64,000 nt of DNA from Chloracidobacterium sp. (GTDB taxonomy: Bacteria > Acidobacteriota > Blastocatellia > Pyrinomonadales > Pyrinomonadaceae), in contig JADKKB010000005.1 in assembly GCA_016720705.1 (NCBI GenBank), positions 620,001 through 684,000 on the forward strand, read 5' to 3'. The position numbers and the translations under genes were made by a program. Below the pieces are notes generated by a model. It saw nothing but the letters and a program-made list of their open reading frames with translations, searched no databases and was not told where the DNA came from. Shown piece by piece: positions 43,770 through 52,595 of the stretch. Position 1 is the first letter of the stretch. Every line of letters starts with the position of its first letter.

Positions 43770-44958
43770 ATTTCTTTGAGGTCGACGTTTTGGCGGGACT
43801 GAGCTTGCGGAGATTCTCGACCGCGGCCGGCAGTACCTCAAGCACATAATCGAGATCTTCGTTGGTGTTGTATTTGCCAAAGCTGAAGCGGATAGCACCG
43901 CGGGCGATCGTATCCTCGCGGCCCATAGCCTTTATGACACGCGAAGGCTCGATGGTGCCCGACGAACACGCAGACCCGGTCGATACGGCTACGCCGTGCA
44001 TATCCAGATTGATAAGCAATCCCTCGCCTTCGACCCTGTCAAACGAGATATTTGCTACGGTTGGAACCCGATCAGAACCGAAGCCGTTCAACACAATATC
44101 AGGGATCGCTTCGCCGACCCGGCTTTCGAAAAGGTCCCGCATCGCTTTTATCCGGTTTCCAACCTCTAACAGTTCGGACTTGGCTATAGCACAGGCCTCG
44201 CCAAGAGCCACGATATTTGCGACCGATTCAGTTCCGGCCCTTAGTCCGCGTTCCTGCCGGCCGCCGAAATTTTGAGCTCGTATCCGTGTTCCTCGTCGAA
44301 CGTAAAGTGCACCGGCACCCTTTGGAGCATATATCTTATGGGCTGAGATAGATAGTAGGTCGCAACCGATCGCCTCGACATCGATCGGGACTTTGCCCGC
44401 TGCCTGAATCGCGTCGGTATGAAACCAGATCTTTTGGCCGCTGTCTCGGATGCCGCGAACAAAATGCCCGATCTCGTCGACCGGTTGGATAGTTCCGATC
44501 TCGTTATTGGCCGTCATTACCGTTATGAGAACAGTTTCATCAGTAACGGCGTTCTTGACGTCTTCGATCCGAACCACGCCGTCGGAATAAACCGGCAACC
44601 AGGTTATGGTATAGCCCCGTTTCTCAAGTTCTTCGCAAACATTCTTGACCGTCGAATGCTCGAATGCTGAAGTGATGATGTGTTTTCCGTGCTTTTCGTT
44701 CGCCTCGGCCAGGCCTTGGATCGCCAGATTGTTGGACTCGGTCCCGCCGGAGGTCAAGATAACCTCGTTCGGCCGTGAATTGATCAACTCCGCGATCTGA
44801 TGACGAGCTTTATCCACCGCGGCACGTGCCTTCTGGCCCTGAAAGTGGATGCTCGACGCATTTCCGTAAAACTCGGAAAAATATGGAAGCATTGCATCAA
44901 TGACGGCCGGGTCAGCGGCGGTCGACGCACTATTGTCTAGATAAACACGACGAAACAT
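43768..44958 (-). CDS. Cysteine desulfurase (IscS/NifS family)
   Basis: 396 residues, PLP-dependent class V aminotransferase fold. It releases sulfur from cysteine as an enzyme persulfide for Fe-S clusters or thiolation, in the cytosol. Visible: YLDNSAST at the N-terminus, TSGGTESNN, HSTVKN, the PLP lysine in SISAHKIYAPKG (Lys208, preceded by His207) and the sulfur-accepting Cys331 in STGSACSSG on a long IscS-type loop. It is not followed by an iscU or other isc/suf gene here. Its only near neighbour on the other side is the radical SAM operon, which needs Fe-S clusters, but the two are divergent. Confidence 0.95.
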   Translation of the reverse strand: MFRRVYLDNSASTAADPAVIDAMLPYFSEFYGNASSIHFQGQKARAAVDKARHQIAELINSRPNEVILTSGGTESNNLAIQGLAEANEKHGKHIITSAFEHSTVKNVCEELEKRGYTITWLPVYSDGVVRIEDVKNAVTDETVLITVMTANNEIGTIQPVDEIGHFVRGIRDSGQKIWFHTDAIQAAGKVPIDVEAIGCDLLSISAHKIYAPKGAGALYVRRGTRIRAQNFGGRQERGLRAGTESVANIVALGEACAIAKSELLEVGNRIKAMRDLFESRVGEAIPDIVLNGFGSDRVPTVANISFDRVEGEGLLINLDMHGVAVSTGSACSSGTIEPSRVIKAMGREDTIARGAIRFSFGKYNTNEDLDYVLEVLPAAVENLRKLSPAKTSTSKK

Positions 44959-45181
44959 AAGTGAATACTATCACATCCATAAATCGAAAAATCTGCATCT
45001 AAGTTAACACGGGAAAGTGAATCGACTGCGTGTGACGTAGGGAATTACGGTTAGCGACGATAATTGGTCGTAATCCGTGATCGAGTTTATGTTGCCGAAA
45101 CTACTGTATTAGCGTAAATTAGATGGTAGTGGTGTGCTGGTAAAAGTATGTTTCGGCCGCCACCGTGTAGGGATTTATAAA

Positions 45182-46342
45182 ATGGACTTTGCAACAAAAG
45201 AGATCTTCAAGCGATACGCGAGCATTTTGATCGGAAAACCGATCACGCCCGTGTTCCTCAATATTTTGGTGACGAGCGTATGCGATATGCGATGTACGCA
45301 TTGTTTCTTTACGGACGAACTTGATGACCGTCCGCGCAAAAAGCTGCAGATGAAGACGGACGAGATCGCCAAGATCTCGGAGACGCTTCGTGGTAATTTG
45401 GGCGTGCTTGTGTTGGCAGGCGGTGAACCGTTTACTCGAAAAGATCTGCCTCAGATCGTCAGGGCATTTTATGAAAATAACAAGCTCGACTCGGTCTATC
45501 TGATGTCAAACGGCCAGATCCATCCGCGTATTTTTCCGGATGTCGCTCAGATAATGGACGAATGCCCGAACCTCAATGTGAGTGTAGCGTTGGGTATAGA
45601 CGGGATGAAAGAAGCCCACGAAAAGATCCGTCGGAAAGAGGGAAGTTGGGACAAGGCGATACATACTGCCCGGACGCTTCAGCAGATGAAAAAGGAACAG
45701 TATCCGAGACTAGACATCCAGACTTGCACGTGCGTGATGCATTCGAACGAAGATACGATCTTCGACTGGTACGACTTTCTCAAAAACGACCTAAAGCCGG
45801 ATAAGGTCAATATTAACTATATTCGTCCACCGTCAAATGATCCGATCGAACTCCAATTTGATCACAAGCGTTATCAACAGCTCTCGGATATGATCCTCGA
45901 AGATACCAAGAATGCGGCGCTCAAGAACCGTTACGGCGGCGACTCCGGCTTTTTTAAGGCAGCGGTCGACATCTATATGCACGACTTGATCGCTAAGACC
46001 AAGGAAGAGAACAAGGCTCAGTTGACCTGTTACGCCGGAAGTGCCGGAGCGGTCATTTACGACAACGGAGCTCTTTCTTCTTGCGAAAACAAAGCCGATG
46101 TGCTTAATCTGCGGGATTATGATTGGGATTTTAACGCAGCGTGGAACACAGACCTAATGGCAGAGCGTCGCCGCGAAGCTGGTAACGGCTGCTTTTGCAC
46201 GCACGAATCGAATTGCTTCTATCCGTCGCTACCGTTTAATCCGAAGCATTTGGTCAAGATCAAAAAGCTCGAATCCGAAATGAAAAAGGTAGCAAAATCA
46301 GTCGGCTTCGAGGCTGCAAAAAAAGTTGCAATGAAGGCGTAA
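45182..46342 (+). CDS. Radical SAM protein with SPASM-like C-terminal cysteines
   Basis: 386 residues from ATG 45182, with AGGGA upstream; an earlier in-frame start at 45134 is less likely. The radical SAM cluster motif is C34xxxC38xxC41 (VTSVCDMRCTHCFF), with the GGEP motif in LVLAGGEPFTRKDLP. The C-terminus has a Cys-rich part (LTCYAGSAG, LSSCENKAD, then CFCTHESNC) spaced like a SPASM/twitch auxiliary Fe-S domain. Such enzymes modify peptides, proteins or lipids by radical chemistry. It is the first gene of a three-gene operon with a glycolipid glycosyltransferase and a short-chain dehydrogenase. The substrate is unknown. Confidence 0.88.
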   Translation: MDFATKEIFKRYASILIGKPITPVFLNILVTSVCDMRCTHCFFTDELDDRPRKKLQMKTDEIAKISETLRGNLGVLVLAGGEPFTRKDLPQIVRAFYENNKLDSVYLMSNGQIHPRIFPDVAQIMDECPNLNVSVALGIDGMKEAHEKIRRKEGSWDKAIHTARTLQQMKKEQYPRLDIQTCTCVMHSNEDTIFDWYDFLKNDLKPDKVNINYIRPPSNDPIELQFDHKRYQQLSDMILEDTKNAALKNRYGGDSGFFKAAVDIYMHDLIAKTKEENKAQLTCYAGSAGAVIYDNGALSSCENKADVLNLRDYDWDFNAAWNTDLMAERRREAGNGCFCTHESNCFYPSLPFNPKHLVKIKKLESEMKKVAKSVGFEAAKKVAMKA

Positions 46343-46359
46343 TTGGATAGCGTTCAACG

Positions 46360-47538
46360 ATGCCTCAAAGCACCCCCAAGATTCTGATCATCTCGTCTGA
46401 CACCGGCGGCGGGCATCGATCTGCCGCCGCGGCGATTTCCGATGGCCTTGAGAAATTCTGGAGTGGTGATTCGTCGGTGGTCCGGGTGATCAAGGCGGTC
46501 GAAGAATCGCATAATGTCACCGGCAAACTCGTCGATCTATACAACTGGATGCTGAAGAATAAGCAGCACTGGATGAAGTATCTGTATTGGGCGGTCAACA
46601 AGATAAGGCCGGAAACCCGCGAATTTTTTCATAAGCGATGCATCGGTTACGTCCGCGATCAGTTTGAAAAATGGTGCCCGCACGTTGTAGTAAGTGTTCA
46701 CCCTTTAACTCAACATATATTTGCGAGGATCCTTAAGGAACTTAATCTATCAGATCAGGTTCCGCTTGTAACTGTTGTAACTGATCCGTGTTACGGGTTT
46801 TGGAAGGGTTGGGCGTGCGAAGACGTGTCGCTATATTTAGTTGCAAACGAAGATGCTCGCGACCAGTTGCTTGATTATGGAATCGCACCGGAAAAGATCA
46901 AAGTTTCAGGAATGCCGGTGAATCCTAAGTTTCGTGAGGTCGACGAGAAAGACGCTCAGGACGCACGACGTGTATTCGGGCTCGACCCGGACAAATTTAC
47001 TGTATTTGTCAATGCGGGTTGGGTCGGCGGCGGTAACATCCCACAGATCTTTCGCGAACTTGTGAGAGGTGAACTCGATGTCCAAGCGATCTTTTTGGCC
47101 GGAAAGAACGAAGAATTGCGGCTCGAGGCGGAGAAGTTGGCTAAGACCGCGAAGTTTCCGGTAAAGGTCATAGGCTACTCCGAGGATATCGAAAAGCTTA
47201 TGCATTCGGCCAATGTAATGGTTTCGAAACTTGGTGGATTGACGACATTTGAGGCACTGGCTTGCCGGTTGCCGATCATTGCCGATCTAACAACGCCGCC
47301 GATGCCGCAGGAAGCGGGTACGTCGCAGTTGCTTGAGCGCCGCGGTGCCGGCATATTGCTTAAGCGGAGTTCGGACATTGTGCCGACCATCCAGAACCTG
47401 CTTTCGGACAACGGAGAGTATTCGCGGATGAAGGCGGCGACCATTGGTATGACGATGCCGAACTCAACCGATCAGATCATCAAGGAGATCAATGCCTTGC
47501 TGCCGCATCCCTTTACAACCTCAAGGGCAGCGGCTTAA
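46360..47538 (+). CDS. Diacylglycerol glucosyl/galactosyltransferase-like protein (MGDG synthase / UgtP family)
   Basis: 392 residues, GT-B fold. The N-terminal MGDG-synthase domain (about 1-190) shows ILIISSDTGGGHRSAAAAI, the lipid-acceptor helix region WMLKNKQHWMKYLYWAVNKI, and HVVVSVHPLTQH. The C-terminal GT28-like nucleotide-sugar domain (about 200-380) has VSGMPVNPKF, VNAGWVGGGN and VSKLGGLTTFEALACRLP. Members attach hexose to diacylglycerol at the inner face of the cytoplasmic membrane. It is 17 bases after the radical SAM gene and was probably made to act on the same lipid or surface molecule. The sugar donor cannot be told. Confidence 0.88.
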   Translation: MPQSTPKILIISSDTGGGHRSAAAAISDGLEKFWSGDSSVVRVIKAVEESHNVTGKLVDLYNWMLKNKQHWMKYLYWAVNKIRPETREFFHKRCIGYVRDQFEKWCPHVVVSVHPLTQHIFARILKELNLSDQVPLVTVVTDPCYGFWKGWACEDVSLYLVANEDARDQLLDYGIAPEKIKVSGMPVNPKFREVDEKDAQDARRVFGLDPDKFTVFVNAGWVGGGNIPQIFRELVRGELDVQAIFLAGKNEELRLEAEKLAKTAKFPVKVIGYSEDIEKLMHSANVMVSKLGGLTTFEALACRLPIIADLTTPPMPQEAGTSQLLERRGAGILLKRSSDIVPTIQNLLSDNGEYSRMKAATIGMTMPNSTDQIIKEINALLPHPFTTSRAAA

Positions 47539-47634
47539 TGCGTATTATTCAATTCGGCAACTTGTCACAACACCCTGATTTATTTAACCTCTTGATTTGG
47601 ACTCGTAGTCCATTTCAAATTGGAGATCAATAGT

Positions 47635-48384
47635 TTGAGCTTATTACTTGAAGGAAAACGAGCGTTCGTCTCAGGGGGAACGCGCGGAATCGGCGCCGCA
47701 ATCTGTGAGGTTTTTGCCCGCGAAGGTGCAGACGTCGCATTTAATTATTACTCGAGCGATGCACTTGCGGACGAAGTGCGGGCAAAGATCGAGGCTCACG
47801 GCCGTCGGGCGCTCAGCTTCAAAGTATCGGTCACGGACCGTTACGGGATGAAGCATATTGCCCGCGAGATCAAAGAGGCGTGGGGCGCGATAAATATTCT
47901 GGTCAATAATGCAGCGGTCAACAAGGGCGATAATTTCGCCACGACCACTGATAAATCCTGGGATTGGGTTGTTGATACCAACGTAAACAGCCTTTTTTCG
48001 GTTACCAAACCATTTTATAAACAGATGATTCGCGAGCGAGCAGGTTCGATACTCAATATCACCTCGGTCGGAGCGATTCGCAGTCTGCCGACATCAGTCC
48101 ACTACGCAACATCCAAGGCCGCGATGATCGGATTTACAAAATGCCTGTCGCGGGAAGCCGCAAACTTCGGCATTTCAGTCAACGCTATCGCTGCGGGCAT
48201 CTTTGACACTGATCTCGGCCACACGCTGCCCGAGCGTCTGCTGCAGATGCACGATTTCTGGGTTGCAAAGGGTCGCGTCGGCCGTCCGGAAGAATTGGCT
48301 GAGTATGCGGCGTTTATGGTATCTGACCGCAACAGCTTTATGAGCGGCGAGGTCGTCATAGTCGACGGCGGGGCGATCACCTAG
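47635..48384 (+). CDS. Short-chain dehydrogenase/reductase (FabG-like)
   Basis: 249 residues. The start is probably the TTG at 47635, with GGAG eight bases upstream, rather than the TTG at 47620. Classical SDR features are complete: NAD(P)-binding GGTRGIG (14-20), NNAA (91-94), Asn116, Ser144 in NITSVG, and Tyr157xxxLys161 in YATSK. The ending VVIVDGGAIT is typical of FabG-like 3-oxoacyl reductases. It is the last gene of the radical SAM/glycosyltransferase operon, 96 bases after the latter, and is followed by a clear terminator. The substrate may be a sugar or acyl ketone. Confidence 0.88.
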   Translation: MSLLLEGKRAFVSGGTRGIGAAICEVFAREGADVAFNYYSSDALADEVRAKIEAHGRRALSFKVSVTDRYGMKHIAREIKEAWGAINILVNNAAVNKGDNFATTTDKSWDWVVDTNVNSLFSVTKPFYKQMIRERAGSILNITSVGAIRSLPTSVHYATSKAAMIGFTKCLSREAANFGISVNAIAAGIFDTDLGHTLPERLLQMHDFWVAKGRVGRPEELAEYAAFMVSDRNSFMSGEVVIVDGGAIT

Positions 48385-48412
48385 GGATCCCAAAAATTAT
48401 CTAAACGTACGT

Positions 48413-48438
48413 AAACCGGAGTATTGCTCCGGTTTTTT
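48413..48438 (+). terminator. Rho-independent terminator after the SDR gene
   Basis: AAACCGGAG (48413-48421) pairs with CTCCGGTTT (48427-48435) across a TATTG loop, continuing into a T-run. It lies about 30 bases after the SDR stop codon. Confidence 0.9.
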
Positions 48439-48531
48439 TCATTTGTGCGATAGAATCAATATAACAAATCAACGAATCAACAAAACGGTCAGCGGGCAGC
48501 CTGCGGCCGGAGAAGAATAAGGAGCAAAGAA

Positions 48532-50487
48532 ATGAAAAATCGTTTTTTACGCAGTCTTGGCTTGTCGGTATTAATATCGATCTTCCTGTCTGCCGGCGCC
48601 GTTGGCCAAAACCGCCAGGGACCGGATCCGGAGTTGATCGCAAAGCGACACGCGATCGAGAAAGAATTGAACGATATCGCGGTGGTCGACCGAAAGGTGA
48701 TGGTGCCGATGCGTGACGGCAAGCGAATGGCGGCTGACATTTACCGGCCAAAAGATGCGTCAAAACAATACCCGATCATTTTTTCGCGAACACCGTACAA
48801 TTTCAATTTCTGGGACGTCAGGCTTGGAGCTCCACGAGATATGACGTCGATCATTGACGCGATCAAGAGAGGCTACGCGTATGTTGTGATGAACGAGCGC
48901 GGCCATTTCTTCTCAGAAGGCAACTATGACATCCTCGGGCCGCCGACGACCGATGGCGACGACGCACTTACCTGGATGTCGTCGCAGCCGTGGTCTAACA
49001 AAAAGGTCGGCACGATCGGCTGTTCATCGACCGCGGAATGGCAAATGGGCGTTGCGGCCCGCGGCAATCCGGCGTTTACGACTATGATCGCACAGGGATT
49101 TGGCGCGGGCGTCGGACGTGTCGGGCCGTATTACGAACAGGGAAACTGGTATCGTGGCGGTGCCGTCCAAATGCTCTTCATTGCTTGGCTGTACGGTGAG
49201 CAGAATCAGGTTCGGCCGATGTTTCCGGCCAATACGTCGCAGGCAGACCTGATACGAGGGTCGAAATTGTTCGATCTCTCAGAGCAGGCTCCGTCGGTCG
49301 ACTGGTCCAAAGCTCTTCGCCATCTGCCCGAGATGGATATCATCAAGGCGGTTGATGGGCCAAACGGAGTATTTGCCGATGAAATGCCGAACATTACAGG
49401 TGGAGCGATGATACGCCGAACGCCGAACGACGCGGCGTGGTATAAGGGCGGGCTGTTTCACGACAATATGAAGATCAACATCCCCGGATTTTGGTTTATG
49501 TCCTGGTATGACGTTTCGGTCGGCCCAAACCTAGCGACGTACAACCACGTTCGCAAGACCGCAAGCCCCGACATCGCCGATAAACAGTACGCTGTGATCG
49601 CTCCGACGCTGCATTGCAGTTATACGCGTGCGACCGAGAACACGGTGGTCGGTGAACGAAGTATGGGTGATGCTCGCCTCGATTACAGTGCATTGACGTA
49701 TGGATGGTTCGATCATTTCCTAAAAGGGGAAAAGAACGACATCCTGAAAATGCCTAAGGTTCAGTATTTCACGATGGGCAGCAACAAATGGCAATCTTCC
49801 GATCAGTGGCCGCCGAAGGGTGCCGAGCCGATGAAGTTCTATCTGGCGAGTAGTGGCAAGGCAAACTCGTTAAAAGGCGACGGATCTCTCGTTGCGGCAC
49901 CGCCGGCCACCGATAGTCCCGACAGCTTTGATTACGATCCGATGAATCCGGTCCCATCGTTCGGCGGGAACGTCTGCTGTACGGGAAATGCGATAACGGG
50001 CGGATCGTGGGATCAGAGCAAAATGGAAGAGCGGCAGGACATCCTGGTTTACAGTTCGGACGTACTGAAAGAAGGGATCGAACTGAGCGGGTCGATCGAT
50101 CTAACGCTTTTTGTATCATCGAGCGCGAAGGACACAGATTTCACCGTCAAGTTGATAGACGTTGATGAAAATGGGAAAGCGTGGAATCTTGACGAGACGA
50201 TCCAGCGAATGCGTTACCGCGACGGATACGAAAAACCGCTGGCGTGGATGGATGCCGGAAAGGTCTATAAGGTAATGTTTCAGCCGATGACGACCAGTAA
50301 CTATTTTGCGCCGGGCCACCGAATCAGGATCGAGATATCGAGTAGCAATTTTCCGCGTTTTGACCGCAATATGAACACGGGCGGAAACAACTACGATGAA
50401 GTGAAAGGCGTGATCGCACGCAATTCGGTTCATCATTCCAAACAATATCCGGCTGAACTCACGATCACGGTCGTGAAGAAAAAGTAA
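48532..50487 (+). CDS. Exported CocE/NonD family hydrolase
   Basis: 651 residues with AAGGAG eight bases before the ATG and a signal peptide (MKNRFLRSLGLSVLISIFLS..) to about residue 25. The alpha/beta-hydrolase domain opens with VMVPMRDGKRMAADIYRPKD and has the nucleophile elbow GTIGCSSTAEW, a variant of GxSYxG in which the Tyr is Ser. The C-terminal S15 jelly roll (about 430-645) shows LSGSIDLTLFVSSSAKDTDF and IRIEISSSNFPRFDRNMNTGG. It is distantly similar to the gene at 34484-36421. It is likely a secreted peptidase, acylase or esterase; the substrate is unknown. Confidence 0.92.
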   Translation: MKNRFLRSLGLSVLISIFLSAGAVGQNRQGPDPELIAKRHAIEKELNDIAVVDRKVMVPMRDGKRMAADIYRPKDASKQYPIIFSRTPYNFNFWDVRLGAPRDMTSIIDAIKRGYAYVVMNERGHFFSEGNYDILGPPTTDGDDALTWMSSQPWSNKKVGTIGCSSTAEWQMGVAARGNPAFTTMIAQGFGAGVGRVGPYYEQGNWYRGGAVQMLFIAWLYGEQNQVRPMFPANTSQADLIRGSKLFDLSEQAPSVDWSKALRHLPEMDIIKAVDGPNGVFADEMPNITGGAMIRRTPNDAAWYKGGLFHDNMKINIPGFWFMSWYDVSVGPNLATYNHVRKTASPDIADKQYAVIAPTLHCSYTRATENTVVGERSMGDARLDYSALTYGWFDHFLKGEKNDILKMPKVQYFTMGSNKWQSSDQWPPKGAEPMKFYLASSGKANSLKGDGSLVAAPPATDSPDSFDYDPMNPVPSFGGNVCCTGNAITGGSWDQSKMEERQDILVYSSDVLKEGIELSGSIDLTLFVSSSAKDTDFTVKLIDVDENGKAWNLDETIQRMRYRDGYEKPLAWMDAGKVYKVMFQPMTTSNYFAPGHRIRIEISSSNFPRFDRNMNTGGNNYDEVKGVIARNSVHHSKQYPAELTITVVKKK

Positions 50488-50518
50488 GCTAAGGCTAGAA
50501 GTTGTTCGTGAAACGCCG

Positions 50519-50563
50519 GAAAGACGCGAAGGTCAGAGTTCATCTCTGATTTTCGCGTCTTTC
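50519..50563 (+). terminator. Long 20-bp hairpin after the second CocE/NonD gene
   Basis: The arms 50519-50538 and 50544-50563 pair along all 20 positions (two G-U) around the loop TTCAT. It starts 32 bases after the stop codon. There is no long T-run, so it may act as a factor-dependent terminator, an RNA-stabilising 3' hairpin or part of a repeat family. Confidence 0.6.
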
Positions 50564-50581
50564 AAATTTCTAAAGTTCGAG

Positions 50582-50849
50582 CTAACCCTGTTTTTCGAGC
50601 GGTTCCTTCGCCTTGTCGATAAAGACTTAGATCATATCGGCAATACGTTTATTCATCTCGCTGCTGATCAGGCTTTCTCCCGCGAGTCCTGCAAGCAGGT
50701 GGAGGTCGCGGGCTGATCTGCGTCGGAGTTCGGCCGATTGCGAGAACTGGACCATCGTCGCGTTCGTAGCCTTTTCGAAAAAAATCCGCCGAGTAACGCA
50801 GGAAATCCTCTGTTTCGACACGAACCGGTGCTCTGCTCGGCGGGGGCCA
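50582..50849 (-). pseudogene. Decayed partial copy of the SRPBCC gene at 52596
   Basis: Read on the minus strand it matches the C-terminal half of the SRPBCC protein at 52596-53084: FLRYSADFF, FSQ and the stretch ELRRRSARDLHLLAGLAGES.., then EMNKRI. The copy is broken three ways. The N-terminal half is absent upstream of 50849. A seventh A at 50778-50784 (six in the intact gene) shifts the frame. A TAA (50627-50629) replaces a Lys codon shortly before the end, after which homology continues (VFIDKAKEPLE) to a stop at 50582. The segment 50642-50731 is almost identical to 52653-52742. Confidence 0.85.
50642..50731. repeat. Direct repeat copy A (about 90 bp)
   Basis: It differs from copy B at 52653-52742 by one base in my comparison (C versus G in CTCGCTGCTG). 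It lies within the pseudogene. Copies A and B flank the delta-60 repeat gene in the same orientation. Confidence 0.9.
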
Positions 50850-50940
50850 TTTTAGTAAACCCGATTACCAAGTCGGGGCCGCCGAACACGTTGACATTCA
50901 TTTGCAATCTTCAAATACGAAAGCGTGGTTTTCGACGGCT

Positions 50941-52338
50941 TCACTGCAACAGCCGTAGCAGTTTGTAACCGCTCCAATTATGATCGGGAAATCGTGAGAG
51001 AATGACCGCCTTTCCGTCCGCCGTCTGAATCAGGATGTCCAAAAACGTCCCTAATCCCAGCGACAATGTCGGTTGGAACGAAGGGTCTAAGTCGCCGTTC
51101 CCCAAACGCCGTTTTAGGTATGGATATGCTGAGTCCCACACCCCAAAAATAAACCGTCCGTCCGACTGCTGGACAACGCGAGATATTCTGGAGTCGGAGA
51201 CGAAAAAAGGGGGATCACCCGGCTTTATGAGCGCCGAGACCTCACACTTGCCTCCCCACGCCCCACCGTAAATCTGATCTGGAAAACCGTTGGAAAGGAA
51301 CCGAGAGGTGTTTGCCTGGTAGTAGATCCAGCCCCCGAGATTATATGAGGCCGATGACACGAGGATGTTGTCTCCGGTTTGAACCATCAGCGACTGATAT
51401 TGGACGTTTGATGTCCCAGCGGAAGGTCCGTTCTCGTCGTAACAAACTGAATCAAAATTCGTCGGTGCCTCTACCGTCGGGAATCCGGGATCTGCTAATC
51501 CTCCAGTCAAGAAGCGAAAAATGCGAGGTGCATTACTCCCGCCCAAGACATAAAATGAGGACGAGGATAATCCAAAAACATAGATCTTTCCAGAGGCAGG
51601 TGCGACCGTGACGCCGGATCCCAGGGAAAAGGTGTATGGAATATAGACATTTCCTAGCGTTCCAAATGTTGAATCGGCGGAGCCGTCGGTACGGAGCCGG
51701 GTCAGGTAAGAGACAGTTCGCGTCGTCGGAAACGGGTAGCCGGGACCCGAAAATACTTTTTGGACCTGATAGAAAATCAGCGGCTTCCCGGCCGAAACAT
51801 CAATGTCTATGGAGGTGCCGCTGATCACGTTCAGGCCCAATACGACATACCCGTTTCCCGCGCCGAACGTAGTGTCTAGTATTCCAGCGGCGGTGAATCG
51901 CCACACGGCGGCAAGCTTGGGGTCTGTAGTTTCGCCTGCGACGAGTATCTTCCCGTCGGACTGGACCTTGAACGCGATCGGTGTTCCGTAAACCCTTTGG
52001 ACCAGGTTGAAAAGCGGCACATAGGATTTAACCGCTTCCCCGTGAAATCCAAAACTGGAATCAAGAGATCCGTTCGCGTTGTGGCGGCGGACGACAATGC
52101 GTCTACTTGAACCTTCGCCCGTGTAGCACAGCACTAGCAGCTTTCCGCCTTGCTGTTGTTCCACTGCGATCGGGTGGATATCGGCGAAAATGTTCGTCGC
52201 TACGCCGCCCGTACCAAATGTCGGATCCGGGGAGCCCGATGCCCCCAAAAGATCGACGTTGGCAAAAATGAGCAAGAGCGGTATCATTACCGCATTCGCT
52301 GAAAAGCTAGCCAAACGTTTGATAGTCATCATAATCAT
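50941..52338 (-). CDS. Secreted delta-60-repeat (beta-propeller-like) protein
   Basis: 465 residues from 52338; two further in-frame ATGs at 52332 and 52329 are better spaced from the strong AGGAGG upstream, so 52332 may be the true start. A signal peptide (SANAVMIPLLLIFANVDLLGASG) is followed by repeats of the delta-60 type: SPDPTFGTGGVA, NGSLDSSFG, ILDTTFGAGNGYV, DGSADSTFGTLG and NGDLDPSFQPT, each followed by a QxDGKIL-like strand. These form beta-propellers in many exported proteins. No enzymatic residues are evident. It sits between the SRPBCC gene and its decayed copy. Confidence 0.85.
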   Translation of the reverse strand: MIMMTIKRLASFSANAVMIPLLLIFANVDLLGASGSPDPTFGTGGVATNIFADIHPIAVEQQQGGKLLVLCYTGEGSSRRIVVRRHNANGSLDSSFGFHGEAVKSYVPLFNLVQRVYGTPIAFKVQSDGKILVAGETTDPKLAAVWRFTAAGILDTTFGAGNGYVVLGLNVISGTSIDIDVSAGKPLIFYQVQKVFSGPGYPFPTTRTVSYLTRLRTDGSADSTFGTLGNVYIPYTFSLGSGVTVAPASGKIYVFGLSSSSFYVLGGSNAPRIFRFLTGGLADPGFPTVEAPTNFDSVCYDENGPSAGTSNVQYQSLMVQTGDNILVSSASYNLGGWIYYQANTSRFLSNGFPDQIYGGAWGGKCEVSALIKPGDPPFFVSDSRISRVVQQSDGRFIFGVWDSAYPYLKRRLGNGDLDPSFQPTLSLGLGTFLDILIQTADGKAVILSRFPDHNWSGYKLLRLLQ

Positions 52339-52595
52339 CTCCTCCTTTTGAACAAATCCGAAATTTCGATCTCATTGTCCATTCGCTTAACAATTCGGCT
52401 CGTCCGGTCGCGGGTCGAATCCGCTCTGGAAGGTCGGGCGGAACAACATCGTTCGGTTCGACTACCGGATCGAAAGGGTCGAAAGCAGTCTGTCGAACTC
52501 AGGGCTTAATCGAACTACGACAGACAGTTTATGATCAGACGCGGTGGCGAATTCTTTGATGCGATGCTGTTCAATTTCCATTAGCCCCGTCCCGT

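Noticed and set aside
45050..45110. Imperfect dyad around ACGG..TCGTAATCCGT before the radical SAM gene
   Set aside because: The arms match only in part and need unequal gaps, so it is not better than chance in this gap.
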